DNA of 64,000 bases from an uncultured Lachnospiraceae bacterium (GCA_947594855.1 CANQEL010000005.1:62001-126000); one strand, 5' to 3'. Shown: positions 8,288 through 19,167, counted from the stretch's first letter. Notes: generated by a model from the sequence alone, not told the origin. Program-made: numbers and translations.

Positions 8288-9637
8288 ATGAAATATTTTG
8301 GAACTGATGGATTCAGAGGAGAAGCAAATGTAACACTGAATGTACGTCATGCATATAGGGTTGGAAGATTTTTAGGCTGGTATTTTGGACAGGGAAAAAA
8401 GGAAAAAGCACGGATTGTAATAGGAAAAGATACCAGACGTTCAAGTTATATGTTTGAGGATGCCCTTTCATCAGGGCTTACGGCAAGCGGGGCAGATGTG
8501 TATCTTCTGCATGTAATCTCGACGCCAAGTGTTTCTTATGTTATAAGAACTGAAGGTTTTGATTGTGGAATAATGATATCGGCAAGCCACAATCCTTATT
8601 ATGATAACGGGATTAAGATTATTAACAGCAGCGGACATAAGCTGGAAAAAGAAGTTGAACAGCTTATTGAAGAATACATAGACCGCCCGGAGGATGATAT
8701 AGAATTTGCTACCGGGGATAAGATAGGAAGGACTATAGACTATTCCATAGGAAGGCACAGGTACATAGGATATCTTATTTCGCTTGCAAAACGTTCATTT
8801 GATGACGTGGTAGTAGCTCTTGACTGTGCCAATGGTTCAGCTTCGACTATTGCAAAGAGCGTATTTGACGCGCTTGGAGCAACAACATGCGTTATAAATG
8901 CGGAGCCTGATGGAATTAACATTAATAATAACTGCGGCTCGACGCATATAGAGGTGCTTCAGCAGTATGTAAAAGAACATGGCGCCGACATAGGCTTTGC
9001 ATTTGACGGAGATGCTGACAGATGCCTTGCCGTAGACGATAAGGGAAATATAATTGATGGAGATGTTATATTATATCTGTGCGGCCGTTATATGAATGAG
9101 CAGGGCAATCTTAACGACAGTACGGTTGTTACTACCGTAATGTCCAATATAGGTCTTTATAAAGCGTTTGACGCAATAGGAATAAAATATGAAAAAACGG
9201 CAGTCGGGGATAAATATGTATACGAAAATATGATAAACAATAATTATTCTCTTGGAGGGGAACAGTCAGGCCATATTATTTTCAGAAAATATGCAGCAAC
9301 AGGCGACGGGGTGCTTACAGCGCTTATGCTTATGGAAGTAATGCTTGAAAGCAAGACTAAAATATCTGATTTGACAAGGGATATAAATATATATCCGCAG
9401 CTGCTTGTAAATGTAAAGGTTGCTGATAAAGAGGCTGCCCTTAAAGATAAAGATATTATTGAAATCTCGGAAAAAGTTGAAAATGAGCTTGGCTCAGACG
9501 GAAGACTGCTTCTCAGGCCGAGCGGAACGGAGCCTTTAATCAGAGTAATGGTAGAGGCACAGACACATGAAAAGTGTAAATATTACACTGATATGATTAT
9601 TAAAGTATTGCATGATAACGGTCATGCGATAGAATAA
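8288..9637 (+). CDS. glmM: Phosphoglucosamine mutase
   Basis: A 449-residue GlmM that converts glucosamine-6-phosphate to glucosamine-1-phosphate for UDP-GlcNAc and cell-wall synthesis. Seen are the N-terminal KYFGTDGFRG, the phosphoserine loop ISASHNP (Ser100), the metal loop FAFDGDADR, the sugar-binding GGEQSGH and the C-terminal phosphate-binding RPSGTEPLIRV. The four domains are in the usual order and length. A GGAGG site precedes the ATG. The xylanase gene starts 18 bp after the stop and is probably co-transcribed. Confidence 0.96.
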   Translation: MKYFGTDGFRGEANVTLNVRHAYRVGRFLGWYFGQGKKEKARIVIGKDTRRSSYMFEDALSSGLTASGADVYLLHVISTPSVSYVIRTEGFDCGIMISASHNPYYDNGIKIINSSGHKLEKEVEQLIEEYIDRPEDDIEFATGDKIGRTIDYSIGRHRYIGYLISLAKRSFDDVVVALDCANGSASTIAKSVFDALGATTCVINAEPDGININNNCGSTHIEVLQQYVKEHGADIGFAFDGDADRCLAVDDKGNIIDGDVILYLCGRYMNEQGNLNDSTVVTTVMSNIGLYKAFDAIGIKYEKTAVGDKYVYENMINNNYSLGGEQSGHIIFRKYAATGDGVLTALMLMEVMLESKTKISDLTRDINIYPQLLVNVKVADKEAALKDKDIIEISEKVENELGSDGRLLLRPSGTEPLIRVMVEAQTHEKCKYYTDMIIKVLHDNGHAIE

Positions 9638-9655
9638 TATTTGGAGAGATATGTT

Positions 9656-10813
9656 ATGAAAGGTGCATTTGAAACCGGAGTATACCGTAATGTATTTTCT
9701 GAAATGGGATATACCGGCGAAGAGATTGATAAAAAGATTAAGGATGCTTTTAATACGGTCTTTTACGGAAGTGAAGATGAGAAGTTTTATCATACCGTGG
9801 GAGATGATATGGCATATCTTGAAGATACCGGTAATAATGATGCGAGAACCGAGGGTATGTCCTATGGTATGATGATGTGTGTACAGATGGACTGGAAAAA
9901 AGAGTTTGACAGGCTTTGGAAATGGGTATATACATATATGTACAATACTGAAGGTTATCATAAAGGTTATTTCGGATGGTCGTGCAAAACAAGCGGTGAG
10001 AAAAACAGTGACGGACCTGCTCCCGACGGCGAAGAATTCTTTGCCATGGCGCTGTTTTTTGCTTCGCACAGGTGGGGAGACGGCGAAGGAATATTTGATT
10101 ATTCCGGATGGGCAAGAAAAATACTGCATGTGTGCCTGCACAACGGCGAGGATGAACCATGCTGCCCTCCTATGTGGGATAAGGACAATAAACTGATTAA
10201 ATTTATTCCGAATTGTGACTGGACAGATCCATCTTATCATCTGCCGCATTTTTATGAGCTGTTTGCCCTCTGGGCGGATGAATGTGACAGGCCGTTCTGG
10301 GCTGAGGCGGCAAAGGCAAGCAGAGAATATCTTAAAAAGGCATGTCATCCTGTAACGGGACTTGCAGCAGAGTATGCAAATTATGATGGTTCTCCATATG
10401 TAGGTAACGGTGATTTTGTTAAACAGTTTGGAGGAAGGCATGACTGGTTTTACAGTGACGCTTACAGGGTTGCTGCAAATATAGGACTTGATTATGAATG
10501 GTTTGCTGCTGATGAATGGAATTGTGAGTGTGCTGATAAAATACAGAAATTTTTCTGTGAGACTGTCGGCAACAGGGATTATATGACGTATGATACAGAC
10601 GGAACGGTGATTGACCAGCCGGCGCTGCACCCGGTAGCAATTATTGCGACCAATGCAATGGCTTCGCTTGCGGCAAACGGAAAATACAGTAAGGAATGTG
10701 TGGAACTGTTTTGGAATACCCCGCTTAGAACGGGAAAAAGAAGATATTATGATAACTGTCTGTATCTGTTTGCACTATTGGCGCTTAGCGGCAATTACCG
10801 TATATGGAAATAG
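9656..10813 (+). CDS. Reducing-end xylose-releasing exo-oligoxylanase (GH8, Rex-like)
   Basis: A 385-residue glycoside hydrolase family 8 protein without signal peptide, so probably intracellular. It resembles Rex enzymes, which release xylose from the reducing end of imported xylo-oligosaccharides. TEGMSYGMMM holds the expected general-acid Glu at residue 66, GWSCKTSGEKNSDGPAPDGEE the central acidic cluster, and HDWFYSDAYRVAANIGLDYEW the general-base Asp region. The ATG at 9656 is chosen because GGAGAG lies 7 bases upstream; an in-frame TTG at 9641 has no such site. It sits between glmM and trigger factor, far from any other xylan gene in the window. Confidence 0.88.
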   Translation: MKGAFETGVYRNVFSEMGYTGEEIDKKIKDAFNTVFYGSEDEKFYHTVGDDMAYLEDTGNNDARTEGMSYGMMMCVQMDWKKEFDRLWKWVYTYMYNTEGYHKGYFGWSCKTSGEKNSDGPAPDGEEFFAMALFFASHRWGDGEGIFDYSGWARKILHVCLHNGEDEPCCPPMWDKDNKLIKFIPNCDWTDPSYHLPHFYELFALWADECDRPFWAEAAKASREYLKKACHPVTGLAAEYANYDGSPYVGNGDFVKQFGGRHDWFYSDAYRVAANIGLDYEWFAADEWNCECADKIQKFFCETVGNRDYMTYDTDGTVIDQPALHPVAIIATNAMASLAANGKYSKECVELFWNTPLRTGKRRYYDNCLYLFALLALSGNYRIWK

Positions 10814-10855
10814 ATAATTATAATTTATGAACATTTATTTAGGAGGAATTAAAAA

Positions 10856-12142
10856 ATGAGTATGCAGGTAGAAAAACTTGAAAAAGGAATGGCAAAACTT
10901 ACGATAGAAGTTTCTGCTGAGAAATTTAATGATGCCATGAAAGCGGCATATAAAAAGAGCGTGGGTAAAATAAATGTACCCGGATTCCGCAGGGGCAAGG
11001 CTCCGATGTCAGTTATTGAAAAAATGTATGGCGCTGATATTTTCTATGAAGATGCGGCTAATATCATTATTCCTGAAGCTTATGAAGAAGAAGTAGAGGC
11101 GTCGGATGTAGAACCGGTGGCAAGACCAAATGTTGATGTTGTACAGATTGAAAAAGGCAAAAGCTTTATATTTACGGCTACAGTTGCAATTAAGCCGGAA
11201 GTTACTCTTGGAAAATACACGGGAGTTGAAGTAGAAGCATTAAGCGCCGAGGTTTCGGATGATGATATTATGGAGGAGCTTAAAGCAGAGCAGGAAAAGA
11301 ATGCAAGTATGGTAACAGTTGAGGACCGCGCGGCAGAGAACGGCGATACAGTTACTATAGATTTTGAAGGATTTGTCGACGGAGAGGCGTTTGAGGGAGG
11401 TAAAGGAACAGATTATCCGCTTGTTCTCGGAAGCCATTCGTTTATAGATACGTTTGAGGAACAGCTTGAAGGAAAGAATACAGGCGAGGAAACAGATGTA
11501 AATGTTACTTTCCCGGAGGATTACCAGGCGGCAGAGCTTGCAGGTAAACCGGCCCTGTTTAAAGTGACAATTAAAAAGATTGAGAAAAAGATTCTTCCTG
11601 ATATTGATGATGAGCTTGCGCAGGATGTATCAGAATTTGATACACTTGATGAATATAAAGCAGATATCAAGGCAAAACTTTTAGAGAAAAAAGAAAAAGA
11701 AAACAGGGCAAAGAAAGAAGATGCGGTAATTGAGCAGATAATTGAAGGTGCAGAAATGGAGATTGCAGATGATATGGTAACTGCACAGACTGAAAATATG
11801 CTCAGGGAGTTTGCACAGAATATTCAGATGCAGGGAATAAGCATAGAGCAGTATATGCAGTTTACAGGTAATACTGCGCAGGGAATGATGGAGCAGATGA
11901 AACCCCAGGCGCTTAAAAGGATACAGTCAAGGCTTGTTCTTGAGGCAGTAGCCGAGGCGGAGAATATTGATGTGTCAGACGAAGAGACTACGGAAAAGAT
12001 TGAACAGATAGCTAAGTCTTATGGAATGGAAGCCGACAAACTTAAAGATACAATCGGCGAAAAGGAAATGGAGCAGATAAAAGCAGACATAAAGGTTGAA
12101 AAAGCTGTAGAATTTGTTACGGATTCGGCAGTAGAAAAATAA
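10856..12142 (+). CDS. tig: Trigger factor
   Basis: A 428-residue ribosome-associated chaperone and prolyl isomerase. The N-terminal ribosome-binding domain has the signature PGFRRGKAP (about residues 42-50). An FKBP-type PPIase domain follows around 160-245 (GDTVTIDFEGFVDGEAFEGG), then the long helical C-terminal chaperone domain. An AGGAGGAATT site precedes the ATG. It opens the tig-clpP-clpX-lon-engB block, with 18 bp to clpP. Confidence 0.96.
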   Translation: MSMQVEKLEKGMAKLTIEVSAEKFNDAMKAAYKKSVGKINVPGFRRGKAPMSVIEKMYGADIFYEDAANIIIPEAYEEEVEASDVEPVARPNVDVVQIEKGKSFIFTATVAIKPEVTLGKYTGVEVEALSAEVSDDDIMEELKAEQEKNASMVTVEDRAAENGDTVTIDFEGFVDGEAFEGGKGTDYPLVLGSHSFIDTFEEQLEGKNTGEETDVNVTFPEDYQAAELAGKPALFKVTIKKIEKKILPDIDDELAQDVSEFDTLDEYKADIKAKLLEKKEKENRAKKEDAVIEQIIEGAEMEIADDMVTAQTENMLREFAQNIQMQGISIEQYMQFTGNTAQGMMEQMKPQALKRIQSRLVLEAVAEAENIDVSDEETTEKIEQIAKSYGMEADKLKDTIGEKEMEQIKADIKVEKAVEFVTDSAVEK

Positions 12143-12160
12143 TTTGACAGGGGGATTATT

Positions 12161-12745
12161 ATGAGTTTAGTACCATACGTCATTGAACAGACCAGCAGAG
12201 GCGAGCGTTCATATGACATATATTCAAGATTATTAAAGGAACGTATTATTTTCCTGGGAGAAGAAGTAAATGATGTATCAGCAAGCGTTGTTGTTGCACA
12301 GCTTCTGTTTTTGGAATCAGAGGATCCTGATAAGGATATAAATCTGTATATTAATAGTCCGGGAGGCTCTGTTACTGCAGGAATGGCAATATATGATACA
12401 ATGAATTATATCAAGTGCGATGTATCAACAATATGTATAGGAATGGCTGCCAGCATGGGCGCTTTCCTTCTTGCCGGAGGTGCAAAAGGTAAGAGAATGG
12501 CGCTTCCTAATGCAGAGATAATGATTCATCAGCCGTCAGGCGGTGCAAGAGGTCAGGCAACAGAAATTAAAATAGTTGCTGAAAATATATTGAAGATAAA
12601 GGCAAAACTTAATAAGATTCTTTCAGAGAACACAGGAAAGCCGCTTGAACAGATTGAACTTGATACGGAAAGAGATAATTATATGAGTGCGGAAGAAGCG
12701 CTTGAATATGGTATTGTTGATAAAATTATAACTAATCGTATATAA
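12161..12745 (+). CDS. clpP: ATP-dependent Clp protease proteolytic subunit
   Basis: A 194-residue serine peptidase forming the double-heptamer chamber used with ClpX. The triad is visible as Ser98 in [11 protein letters not shown], His123 in MIHQPSGG and Asp172 in [10 protein letters not shown]. The N-terminal [21 protein letters not shown] is typical of mature ClpP1. Length fits the family. It is 18 bp after tig and 18 bp before clpX. No CtsR-like heptad repeat was noticed in front of this block. Confidence 0.97.
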   Translation: MSLVPYVIEQTSRGERSYDIYSRLLKERIIFLGEEVNDVSASVVVAQLLFLESEDPDKDINLYINSPGGSVTAGMAIYDTMNYIKCDVSTICIGMAASMGAFLLAGGAKGKRMALPNAEIMIHQPSGGARGQATEIKIVAENILKIKAKLNKILSENTGKPLEQIELDTERDNYMSAEEALEYGIVDKIITNRI

Positions 12746-12763
12746 AAATAATGAGGTATTGTA

Positions 12764-14065
12764 ATGGCTGGAAAAGATGATAACGATAAGCAGATAAGAT
12801 GTTCATTCTGTGGCAAACCACAGGAAAAGGCCAGAAAAATGATATCGGCAGCTGAAAAGGATATCTATATTTGCGACGAATGTGTGGAAGTATGCGCAGA
12901 GATAGTAGAGGAAGAACTGTACAGCAGCGAATATGAGACTGAACCGTCGCTCAGTGATGAAATCAATCTGCTTAGGCCTAAGGAAATTAAGGCTTTGTTA
13001 GATGAATATGTAATCGGACAGGAGGATGCCAAAAAAGCTCTTTCGGTAGCAGTCTATAATCATTATAAAAGGGTTCTTGCAGGAAAAATGTCAGATGTGG
13101 AACTGCAGAAGAGTAATATCATAATGGTAGGTCCTACAGGGTCAGGAAAGACTTATCTTGCACAGACGCTTGCAAAGATTCTTAATGTACCGTTTGCAAT
13201 TGCTGACGCAACTGCACTTACGGAAGCAGGATATGTAGGCGAAGACGTTGAAAACATACTGCTTAAAATAATACAGGCTGCAGAATATAATGTAGAAAAA
13301 GCTGAATTCGGAATTATTTATATTGACGAGGTTGATAAGATAACCAGAAAATCCGAGAATGTATCTATAACCAGGGATGTTTCAGGCGAGGGCGTACAGC
13401 AGGCGCTTCTTAAAATTCTTGAAGGCACGGTAGCAAATGTTCCTCCACAGGGAGGAAGGAAACATCCGCATCAGGAATTTTTGCAGATTGATACTACCAA
13501 TATTTTATTTATATGCGGAGGCGCGTTTGACGGACTTGAAAAAATTATTGCTTCGCGTATTGGTAAAAAGTCAATTGGTTTTAATGCCGAGATAGGAACA
13601 GATACTTCAAAAGACGAGAATATAGGAGAGCTGTTCAGACAGGTTCTTCCCGAAGATTTTGTTAAGTTTGGAATGATACCTGAATTTGTTGGGCGCGTGC
13701 CTGTGACGGTAGGATTAGACAGACTTAATGAAGAGGCTTTAAGACGTATTCTGACCGAGCCTAAGAACGCTATGGTTAAGCAGTATAAAAAATTATTTGA
13801 ACTTGACAATATATCTCTTGATTTTGAGGATGAAGCAATTGAAGAAATTGCGAAGCGTTCCATTGAGAGAAAGACGGGAGCAAGAGGATTAAGGGCAATA
13901 ATGGAAAGTTCAATGTTGGATGTAATGTATGAATTTCCTTCCGACAGTACAGTAAAGGGATGCGTAATTACAAAAGATGTTATTTGCGGAACAGGTAAGC
14001 CGGTTATTGAATATAAGGTTCCGCCGCGTAAGAAATCATCAGAAAGACAAAGTAAAATAAGCTAA
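12764..14065 (+). CDS. clpX: ATP-dependent Clp protease ATP-binding subunit ClpX
   Basis: A 433-residue AAA+ unfoldase that feeds substrates to ClpP. The N-terminal zinc-binding domain has cysteines at residues 13, 16, 37 and 40. Walker A is GPTGSGKT (123-130), Walker [11 protein letters not shown], and the ClpP-docking IGF loop lies in KSIGFNAEI. The C-terminal sensor-2 segment [11 protein letters not shown] is present. Length and order are standard. A hairpin follows the gene, so lon may be partly uncoupled. Confidence 0.97.
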   Translation: MAGKDDNDKQIRCSFCGKPQEKARKMISAAEKDIYICDECVEVCAEIVEEELYSSEYETEPSLSDEINLLRPKEIKALLDEYVIGQEDAKKALSVAVYNHYKRVLAGKMSDVELQKSNIIMVGPTGSGKTYLAQTLAKILNVPFAIADATALTEAGYVGEDVENILLKIIQAAEYNVEKAEFGIIYIDEVDKITRKSENVSITRDVSGEGVQQALLKILEGTVANVPPQGGRKHPHQEFLQIDTTNILFICGGAFDGLEKIIASRIGKKSIGFNAEIGTDTSKDENIGELFRQVLPEDFVKFGMIPEFVGRVPVTVGLDRLNEEALRRILTEPKNAMVKQYKKLFELDNISLDFEDEAIEEIAKRSIERKTGARGLRAIMESSMLDVMYEFPSDSTVKGCVITKDVICGTGKPVIEYKVPPRKKSSERQSKIS

Positions 14066-14076
14066 AATATACTTTA

Positions 14077-14120
14077 AAAATTGTACATTTATTTGTAGTA
14101 ACTTATAAGTGTACAATTTT
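14077..14120 (+). terminator. Stem-loop between clpX and lon, possible terminator
   Basis: An 11-bp perfect inverted repeat AAAATTGTACA (14077-14087) / TGTACAATTTT (14110-14120), with a partly pairing 22-base loop and a short T run at its end. It would reduce read-through from clpX into lon. It could also be a dyad operator. Confidence 0.5.
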
Positions 14121-14153
14121 ATTAAATATTGCTTGGAAAGAGAGTTATATAAA

Positions 14154-16466
14154 ATGGCAAAAGATATGGCACCAATTATAACACTTAAAGAAATAATACT
14201 ATTTCCGGGAGCTGTAATACATTTTGATGTTGATAAGAACAGGAAAAGCGAAAACAAATCAGCTGTAGTGAATGCGCTTAAAGGAGAAAACAAGGTTGTT
14301 GTAATGTTTTCAGACGAATCCGAAGAAGCGCAGGAAATAGCAGTCCTGGCTGATATTAATCAGTTTATAAAACCTATGTATTCCAACATAAGAGTGGTTA
14401 TCAGAGGAATAACCAGAGTCCGCATTACCGGTGAAAAGTATTCGGATGATGGAAATTACCGTCTTGCCGAATATGAGATAGTTGAAAATGAGAAAAAATA
14501 TTTGAGGCATGACCATGATGCGCTTATCAGGAATCTGAGGGAAATGCTTGTTGTGTATATGTCGCTTGATATGAATATCAACCCGAATATTTTTACTGCA
14601 ATTAAAACAATGCATGTAGCGGATGAAGCAGTGGATTACGTTGCCTCCCGTCTGGATATGCCATTTGAAACCGGTAAAAAGATTATTAATGAATGTGCTC
14701 TTGTTAGAAGATTCGAGATACTGGCCAGTTATATTGTAGATGAAATAAGAACTCTGAAGATGAAAAATGAACTTCATGACAGGGTTCAGGAAATTATGGA
14801 AGACAGGCAGCGTGAGTATTATCTCAGAGAGCAGCTGCAGCTTATAAGACAGGAACTTGACGGCGAAGAAGCGGAAGATGCCGATGATTTTATGAACAGA
14901 TGTCTAAGACTCAATGCATCTGACGAGGTTAAGGAGCATATAAAGAAAGAAATACGACGGTACAATGATATTGTACCGGCATCTCCTGAAGCCGGAGTAA
15001 GCCGTACATACATTGAAACGCTGCTGTCGCTTCCATGGTATAATAAGGGAGTTGATAACAGCAATATAACAAATATAGAAAAGGTTCTTAATAAAAATCA
15101 TTATGGCCTTAATAAAGTTAAGGAGAGAATAATAGAATCCCTTGCAGTCCGCCAGCTGAATGGTAATTCAGATGCACCTATTTTATGCCTTGTAGGACCT
15201 CCGGGTACGGGCAAAACATCTATTGCCAGGGCAGTAGCGGATGCGCTTGGAAAGAAATATGTACGCATATGTCTTGGAGGAATGGGCGATGAGGCAGAGA
15301 TAAGAGGGCACAGGCGTACTTATGTGGGAGCGATGCCAGGCAGGATTATCAATGCGTTAAAAAACAGCGGTGTATCCAATCCGCTTATACTTCTTGATGA
15401 AATTGACAAAGTAGGATATAACAATGTACGCGGCGATGCCTATTCGGCGCTGCTTGAAGTTCTGGACCCGGAACAGAATACATTTTTTACCGACCATTAT
15501 GTTGAGATAGCAGTAGATTTATCGGATGTATTATTTATATGTACTGCAAACAGTACGCAAAATATACCTGAGCCGCTTCTTGACAGGATGGAAATTATTA
15601 ATATATCGGGTTATACGGAAAACGAGAAATTCCATATAGCAAAAAAACATCTGCTTTCAAAGCAGCGTGCAAAATGCGGTTTAAAATCATCAGAGCTTTC
15701 GATTTCCGATACTGCATTAAGGACAATTATTTCATCTTATACGAGGGAATCCGGAGTCAGGAACCTTGAAAGAAGCATAGGACGGATATGCAGAAAAGCG
15801 GCAAAAAAGATTGTTGCCGGGGAAAACGGTTCGGTAAGGATAACAGGAAAGAACCTGCATGATTATCTTGGCAGACAGCCTTTTATTATAAATGAAGTTG
15901 CCAAAAAGGATGAAGTAGGAATAGTAAGAGGGCTTGCGTGGACTTCCTTTGGCGGCGATACGCTGGAAATAGAGGTAAATATTATGCCGGGTAAAGGAAA
16001 GTGTGAACTGACAGGGCAACTGGGAGACATAATGAAAGAATCAGCTAAAGCTGCAATAAGCTACGTCAGGTCACAGAGCAGCCGTTACTCCATTGCAGAT
16101 GATTTTTTTGAAAAAAATGATATACATATACATATACCTGAGGGGGCGGTTCCAAAAGACGGACCTTCAGCAGGAATAACAATGGCAACTGCTATTTTTT
16201 CAGCAGTAACTGAAAGGAAAGTAATTGCGGATGTTGCAATGACAGGGGAAATTACGCTGCGTGGAAGGGTTCTTCCGGTAGGAGGGCTTAAAGAAAAACT
16301 GCTTGCAGCAAAAAGAGCAGGAGTACATACCGTGCTTGTGCCGGAGGACAACAAAAATGATATAAGTGAAATAGAAACTGAGATAACAGATGGACTGGAT
16401 ATACGATATGTAAATAATATGGAACAGGTTATTGCACATGCAGTAAGATGCGGAGGTACAAAGTGA
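14154..16466 (+). CDS. lon: ATP-dependent protease Lon
   Basis: A 770-residue homohexameric AAA+ serine protease that degrades misfolded and regulatory proteins. In order: N-terminal substrate domain (about 1-200, [12 protein letters not shown]), helical linker, AAA+ module with Walker [10 protein letters not shown] and Walker [10 protein letters not shown], and protease domain with catalytic Ser in [13 protein letters not shown] and Lys in [14 protein letters not shown]. The ATG at 14154 follows GGAAAGAGAG; an in-frame GTG at 14109 falls inside the stem-loop and is rejected. The stop overlaps the engB start. Confidence 0.96.
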   Translation: MAKDMAPIITLKEIILFPGAVIHFDVDKNRKSENKSAVVNALKGENKVVVMFSDESEEAQEIAVLADINQFIKPMYSNIRVVIRGITRVRITGEKYSDDGNYRLAEYEIVENEKKYLRHDHDALIRNLREMLVVYMSLDMNINPNIFTAIKTMHVADEAVDYVASRLDMPFETGKKIINECALVRRFEILASYIVDEIRTLKMKNELHDRVQEIMEDRQREYYLREQLQLIRQELDGEEAEDADDFMNRCLRLNASDEVKEHIKKEIRRYNDIVPASPEAGVSRTYIETLLSLPWYNKGVDNSNITNIEKVLNKNHYGLNKVKERIIESLAVRQLNGNSDAPILCLVGPPGTGKTSIARAVADALGKKYVRICLGGMGDEAEIRGHRRTYVGAMPGRIINALKNSGVSNPLILLDEIDKVGYNNVRGDAYSALLEVLDPEQNTFFTDHYVEIAVDLSDVLFICTANSTQNIPEPLLDRMEIINISGYTENEKFHIAKKHLLSKQRAKCGLKSSELSISDTALRTIISSYTRESGVRNLERSIGRICRKAAKKIVAGENGSVRITGKNLHDYLGRQPFIINEVAKKDEVGIVRGLAWTSFGGDTLEIEVNIMPGKGKCELTGQLGDIMKESAKAAISYVRSQSSRYSIADDFFEKNDIHIHIPEGAVPKDGPSAGITMATAIFSAVTERKVIADVAMTGEITLRGRVLPVGGLKEKLLAAKRAGVHTVLVPEDNKNDISEIETEITDGLDIRYVNNMEQVIAHAVRCGGTK

Positions 16467-17059
16467 AGATAAAAGAGGTAAAGCTTGAAACAGTGTGTGG
16501 TGTGACGAGTAAACTCCCTGATAATGACAAGGTTGAATTTGCTTTTATAGGCCGTTCAAATGTTGGAAAATCTTCACTTATTAATTCGCTTCTTAACAGA
16601 AAGTCTCTGGCAAGGACTTCATCACAGCCGGGTAAGACGCAGACTATCAATTATTACAGGGTAAATAATGAATTGTATTTTGTGGACCTTCCGGGTTACG
16701 GTTATGCCAGGGTATCAAAGGAGCTGAAGGAAAAGTGGGGAAAAATGACGGAGCGTTATTTCAGAACTTCAAAGATGCTCAGGGTTGTATTTATGCTTGT
16801 AGATATAAGGCATGCACCTTCAGCAAAAGATACGGATATGTATAAGAAATTATATGCACTTGGATTTTCACCGATTATTATAGCAACCAAATCTGATAAA
16901 ATAAAAAAATCACAGACAGCAGGACAGGTGTCGCTTATAGAAAAAGTACTTGGAACGGAAACCGGCACGCCGGTAATTCCCTTTTCGGCAGTAAAAGGAG
17001 AAGGAAAGGAAGAAATACTGGAATACATTTCCGAATATACAGAAATGTTTAAAGGATGA
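16463..17059 (+). CDS. engB: Ribosome biogenesis GTP-binding protein EngB (YsxC/YihA)
   Basis: A 198-residue essential GTPase of the TrmE-Era-EngA-EngB family needed for 50S assembly. The G motifs are GRSNVGKSS (G1), a Thr in GKTQTINYY (G2), DLPGYG (G3), TKSDK (G4) and FSAVKGEG (G5). The start is taken as GTG 16463, which overlaps the lon stop (GTGA) and has GGAGG 7 bases upstream; an ATG at 16448 lies upstream of that site. Adjacency of lon and engB matches Bacillus. Confidence 0.94.
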   Translation: MKIKEVKLETVCGVTSKLPDNDKVEFAFIGRSNVGKSSLINSLLNRKSLARTSSQPGKTQTINYYRVNNELYFVDLPGYGYARVSKELKEKWGKMTERYFRTSKMLRVVFMLVDIRHAPSAKDTDMYKKLYALGFSPIIIATKSDKIKKSQTAGQVSLIEKVLGTETGTPVIPFSAVKGEGKEEILEYISEYTEMFKG

Positions 17060-18633
17060 TAATAATGAATAAAAGAACTAATACGATTAAAATAATTATA
17101 TTGTCTGCTTTTATGCTTCTGGCAGCAGTGGTGTTTTCTTCACGGGAGGCGTATGCTTCCGATATCAGGGGACAGGATATATATCAGCTTTTTTTCAATT
17201 TTAATTCAGACTCATATACGGTAGAAGAAAATGATGTAATTACGCTTAGTGCTAATACCAATATTCCTGCAGACTGTGTAAGCGTGGAATATATTTTATC
17301 AAACAACTGCGCACAGATTGAGTCATATACCGGCAATTTTAACGAGGTCCGGATAAAGGGAAATGCGTGTGGAATTACTGAAATAATTGCTGAGGTAAAG
17401 GTTAAATATTATAATGAAGACGGTAGTGAGGGAACATATGTAATTGTTGCAAAAACAACTGTTAATGTATTGCCCGGCGCTGAGTACATATCTGAGCAGA
17501 CGGTTTACAGAGCTGCAGGAAGCGGCGGTTATGCCCTGTCTGTCATAAATTTTCACGAGGGAATACTTGAATGGAGTTCTTCTAATCCGCTTGTAGCAAG
17601 CGTTGATGAAAAAGGTGTGGTTAATCCTTTATCAGAAGGACAGGCTTATATTACGGCTGTGCTTACAAGACCATCAGGGATTAAAGAATCATATACGTGC
17701 AGTTTTTATGTTACTAACCCTGTAATCAGTGTAACAGCATCAAACCTTGCAAAAGATGCATATATGAATATAACGGTAAGCGGAACGGCAGGAGAGGCTG
17801 TCTGGTATTCTTCCGATACGGGAGTTGCAACCGTATACTCAAATGTATATGAAGGACAGGCTCCGGGTGCAATAATAACTGCAGTTAAAACAGGAAGCGC
17901 AGTTATATCGGTAAATGTTGACGGTATTACTTTAAATTGTAATATTACTGTAACTGACCCGCAGCTAAAAAAAGACTTTTATGTAACGGTCAGAGGTACA
18001 AAACAGATTATAAATATTACAGGGCTTAATGATGCAAGCAGAGTGGTTTACAGTACATCAGACAGCCGTGTTGCTACGGTAAGCAGTACGGGGGTTGTGA
18101 CTGCAAAAGCCATAGGATACGCCGCTATTGTAGCAAGCGTGGATGGTACTGAGCTTACTGTTTCGGTAAATGTAGGAAAGAAAAAAGGCGTTAAGGCAGT
18201 ATTAAACGCGCTTAAAGCAGAGGGGGCAGTATACAGTCAGGCCAGAAGAATGCAAAAGGGATACTATGACTGTTCATCTCTGGTGTGGCGTTCATATGCG
18301 CCTGTCAAAATTTATTTTGGCGACAGGTATTATGCTCCGGTAGCTGCCAATGAAGCGAAATATCTTGTAAAGCATAAGAAAACCGTAGCAGTTAAAAATA
18401 TTAACAGATTAAACAAGCTGAGGCCGGGAGATTTGCTCTTTTTTAAGGGAAATAAAAACGGACGTTATAAGAATATTTACCATGTTGCAATATATATGGG
18501 GCAGCAGGGTGAAAGTTATGACGGAAAGGTATACAGTTATGGCAGGATGATACATGCGAATGGTTCAAATGTATCGCAGTCTTTTATATATAATAAGGAT
18601 AAAGTGGCAGTTATAGGACGTCCTGCTAAATAA
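17056..18633 (+). CDS. Secreted Ig-like (BIG2) and NlpC/P60 peptidase-domain protein
   Basis: A 525-residue exported protein, probably acting on peptidoglycan. A signal peptide covers about residues 1-34 (basic start, hydrophobic core, YASD cleavage region). Two or three Ig-like BIG2-type domains follow between about 150 and 375, recognised by repeats such as WSSSNPLVASVDEKGVVNP and YSTSDSRVATVSSTGVV. The last 140 residues form an NlpC/P60 cysteine peptidase domain, with the nucleophile in YDCSSLVWRSY (about residue 406) and the catalytic His in YHVAIYMG. The ATG at 17056 overlaps the engB stop; an in-frame ATG at 17065 is an alternative. The operon partner engB is unrelated in function. Confidence 0.85.
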   Translation: MIIMNKRTNTIKIIILSAFMLLAAVVFSSREAYASDIRGQDIYQLFFNFNSDSYTVEENDVITLSANTNIPADCVSVEYILSNNCAQIESYTGNFNEVRIKGNACGITEIIAEVKVKYYNEDGSEGTYVIVAKTTVNVLPGAEYISEQTVYRAAGSGGYALSVINFHEGILEWSSSNPLVASVDEKGVVNPLSEGQAYITAVLTRPSGIKESYTCSFYVTNPVISVTASNLAKDAYMNITVSGTAGEAVWYSSDTGVATVYSNVYEGQAPGAIITAVKTGSAVISVNVDGITLNCNITVTDPQLKKDFYVTVRGTKQIINITGLNDASRVVYSTSDSRVATVSSTGVVTAKAIGYAAIVASVDGTELTVSVNVGKKKGVKAVLNALKAEGAVYSQARRMQKGYYDCSSLVWRSYAPVKIYFGDRYYAPVAANEAKYLVKHKKTVAVKNINRLNKLRPGDLLFFKGNKNGRYKNIYHVAIYMGQQGESYDGKVYSYGRMIHANGSNVSQSFIYNKDKVAVIGRPAK

Positions 18634-18636
18634 TAT

Positions 18637-19152
18637 TTACAGAAGTGATTTAATAATAAATGAATATATTGCAGAATTGTTTTTTGCCCAGTTTTCACAT
18701 GCAAGACGTGCCAGTTCTTCAGAAGCTACAGTAATTGAAACTGAAGCAATAAGACTGTCGCGCTCACATATTTTACATGTGACAATATATTCATTTGTAC
18801 GTAATCTTGAATAATCAGAACTGATTGAGAGCATTTCAATGATGTCATTGAAATGCTCTTTAAGATATGTTTTAATTTCGTTTTTGATATCAGGTGATAT
18901 CTCATAATGAAAACAGTCTAAAGTCATTTTGCCCTCAGCCGTTATTTTATAACAGGTGCTTTTGTGGGTAGAAGAAGACGATATAAGTTTTTCTTCCTCC
19001 AATTCATTAAAAAATGTCTGTATATTAAAGTAATCCGTATATCCGCGGTCAAGAAAAAAGTCGGATATGATGGCGTTGCTTAGTGAAAAATCCACCGAAT
19101 CCAAAAAAAACAGAATCATGAGTTTAAATAACGTTTGCGGTGTAGATATCAT
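18637..19152 (-). CDS. DUF4364 family protein (winged-helix-like)
   Basis: A 171-residue cytoplasmic protein resembling the DUF4364 family found in Clostridia. The first 85 residues look like a winged helix: LFKLMILFFLDSVDFSLSNAI, a recognition-helix-like FNIQTFFNELEEEKLI, then a wing YKITAEGKMTL. The rest is an alpha/beta region that may bind a ligand or dimerise. Role unknown; a transcriptional regulator is a reasonable inference. It lies 15 bp downstream of malic enzyme on the same strand and is probably co-transcribed. Its end is 3 bp from the end of the convergent NlpC/P60 gene. Confidence 0.8.
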   Translation of the reverse strand: MISTPQTLFKLMILFFLDSVDFSLSNAIISDFFLDRGYTDYFNIQTFFNELEEEKLISSSSTHKSTCYKITAEGKMTLDCFHYEISPDIKNEIKTYLKEHFNDIIEMLSISSDYSRLRTNEYIVTCKICERDSLIASVSITVASEELARLACENWAKNNSAIYSFIIKSLL

Positions 19153-19167
19153 AAGTGTATCCCTTCA

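Noticed and set aside
9536..10630. 364-residue open frame on the minus strand
   Set aside because: It lies opposite the well-supported GH8 gene and glmM end; its residues look like the antisense of coding DNA (rich in His, Ser, Phe, Ile).
14109..14153. N-terminal extension of Lon from a GTG
   Set aside because: The GTG is inside a stem-loop and the ATG at 14154 has a proper ribosome site.
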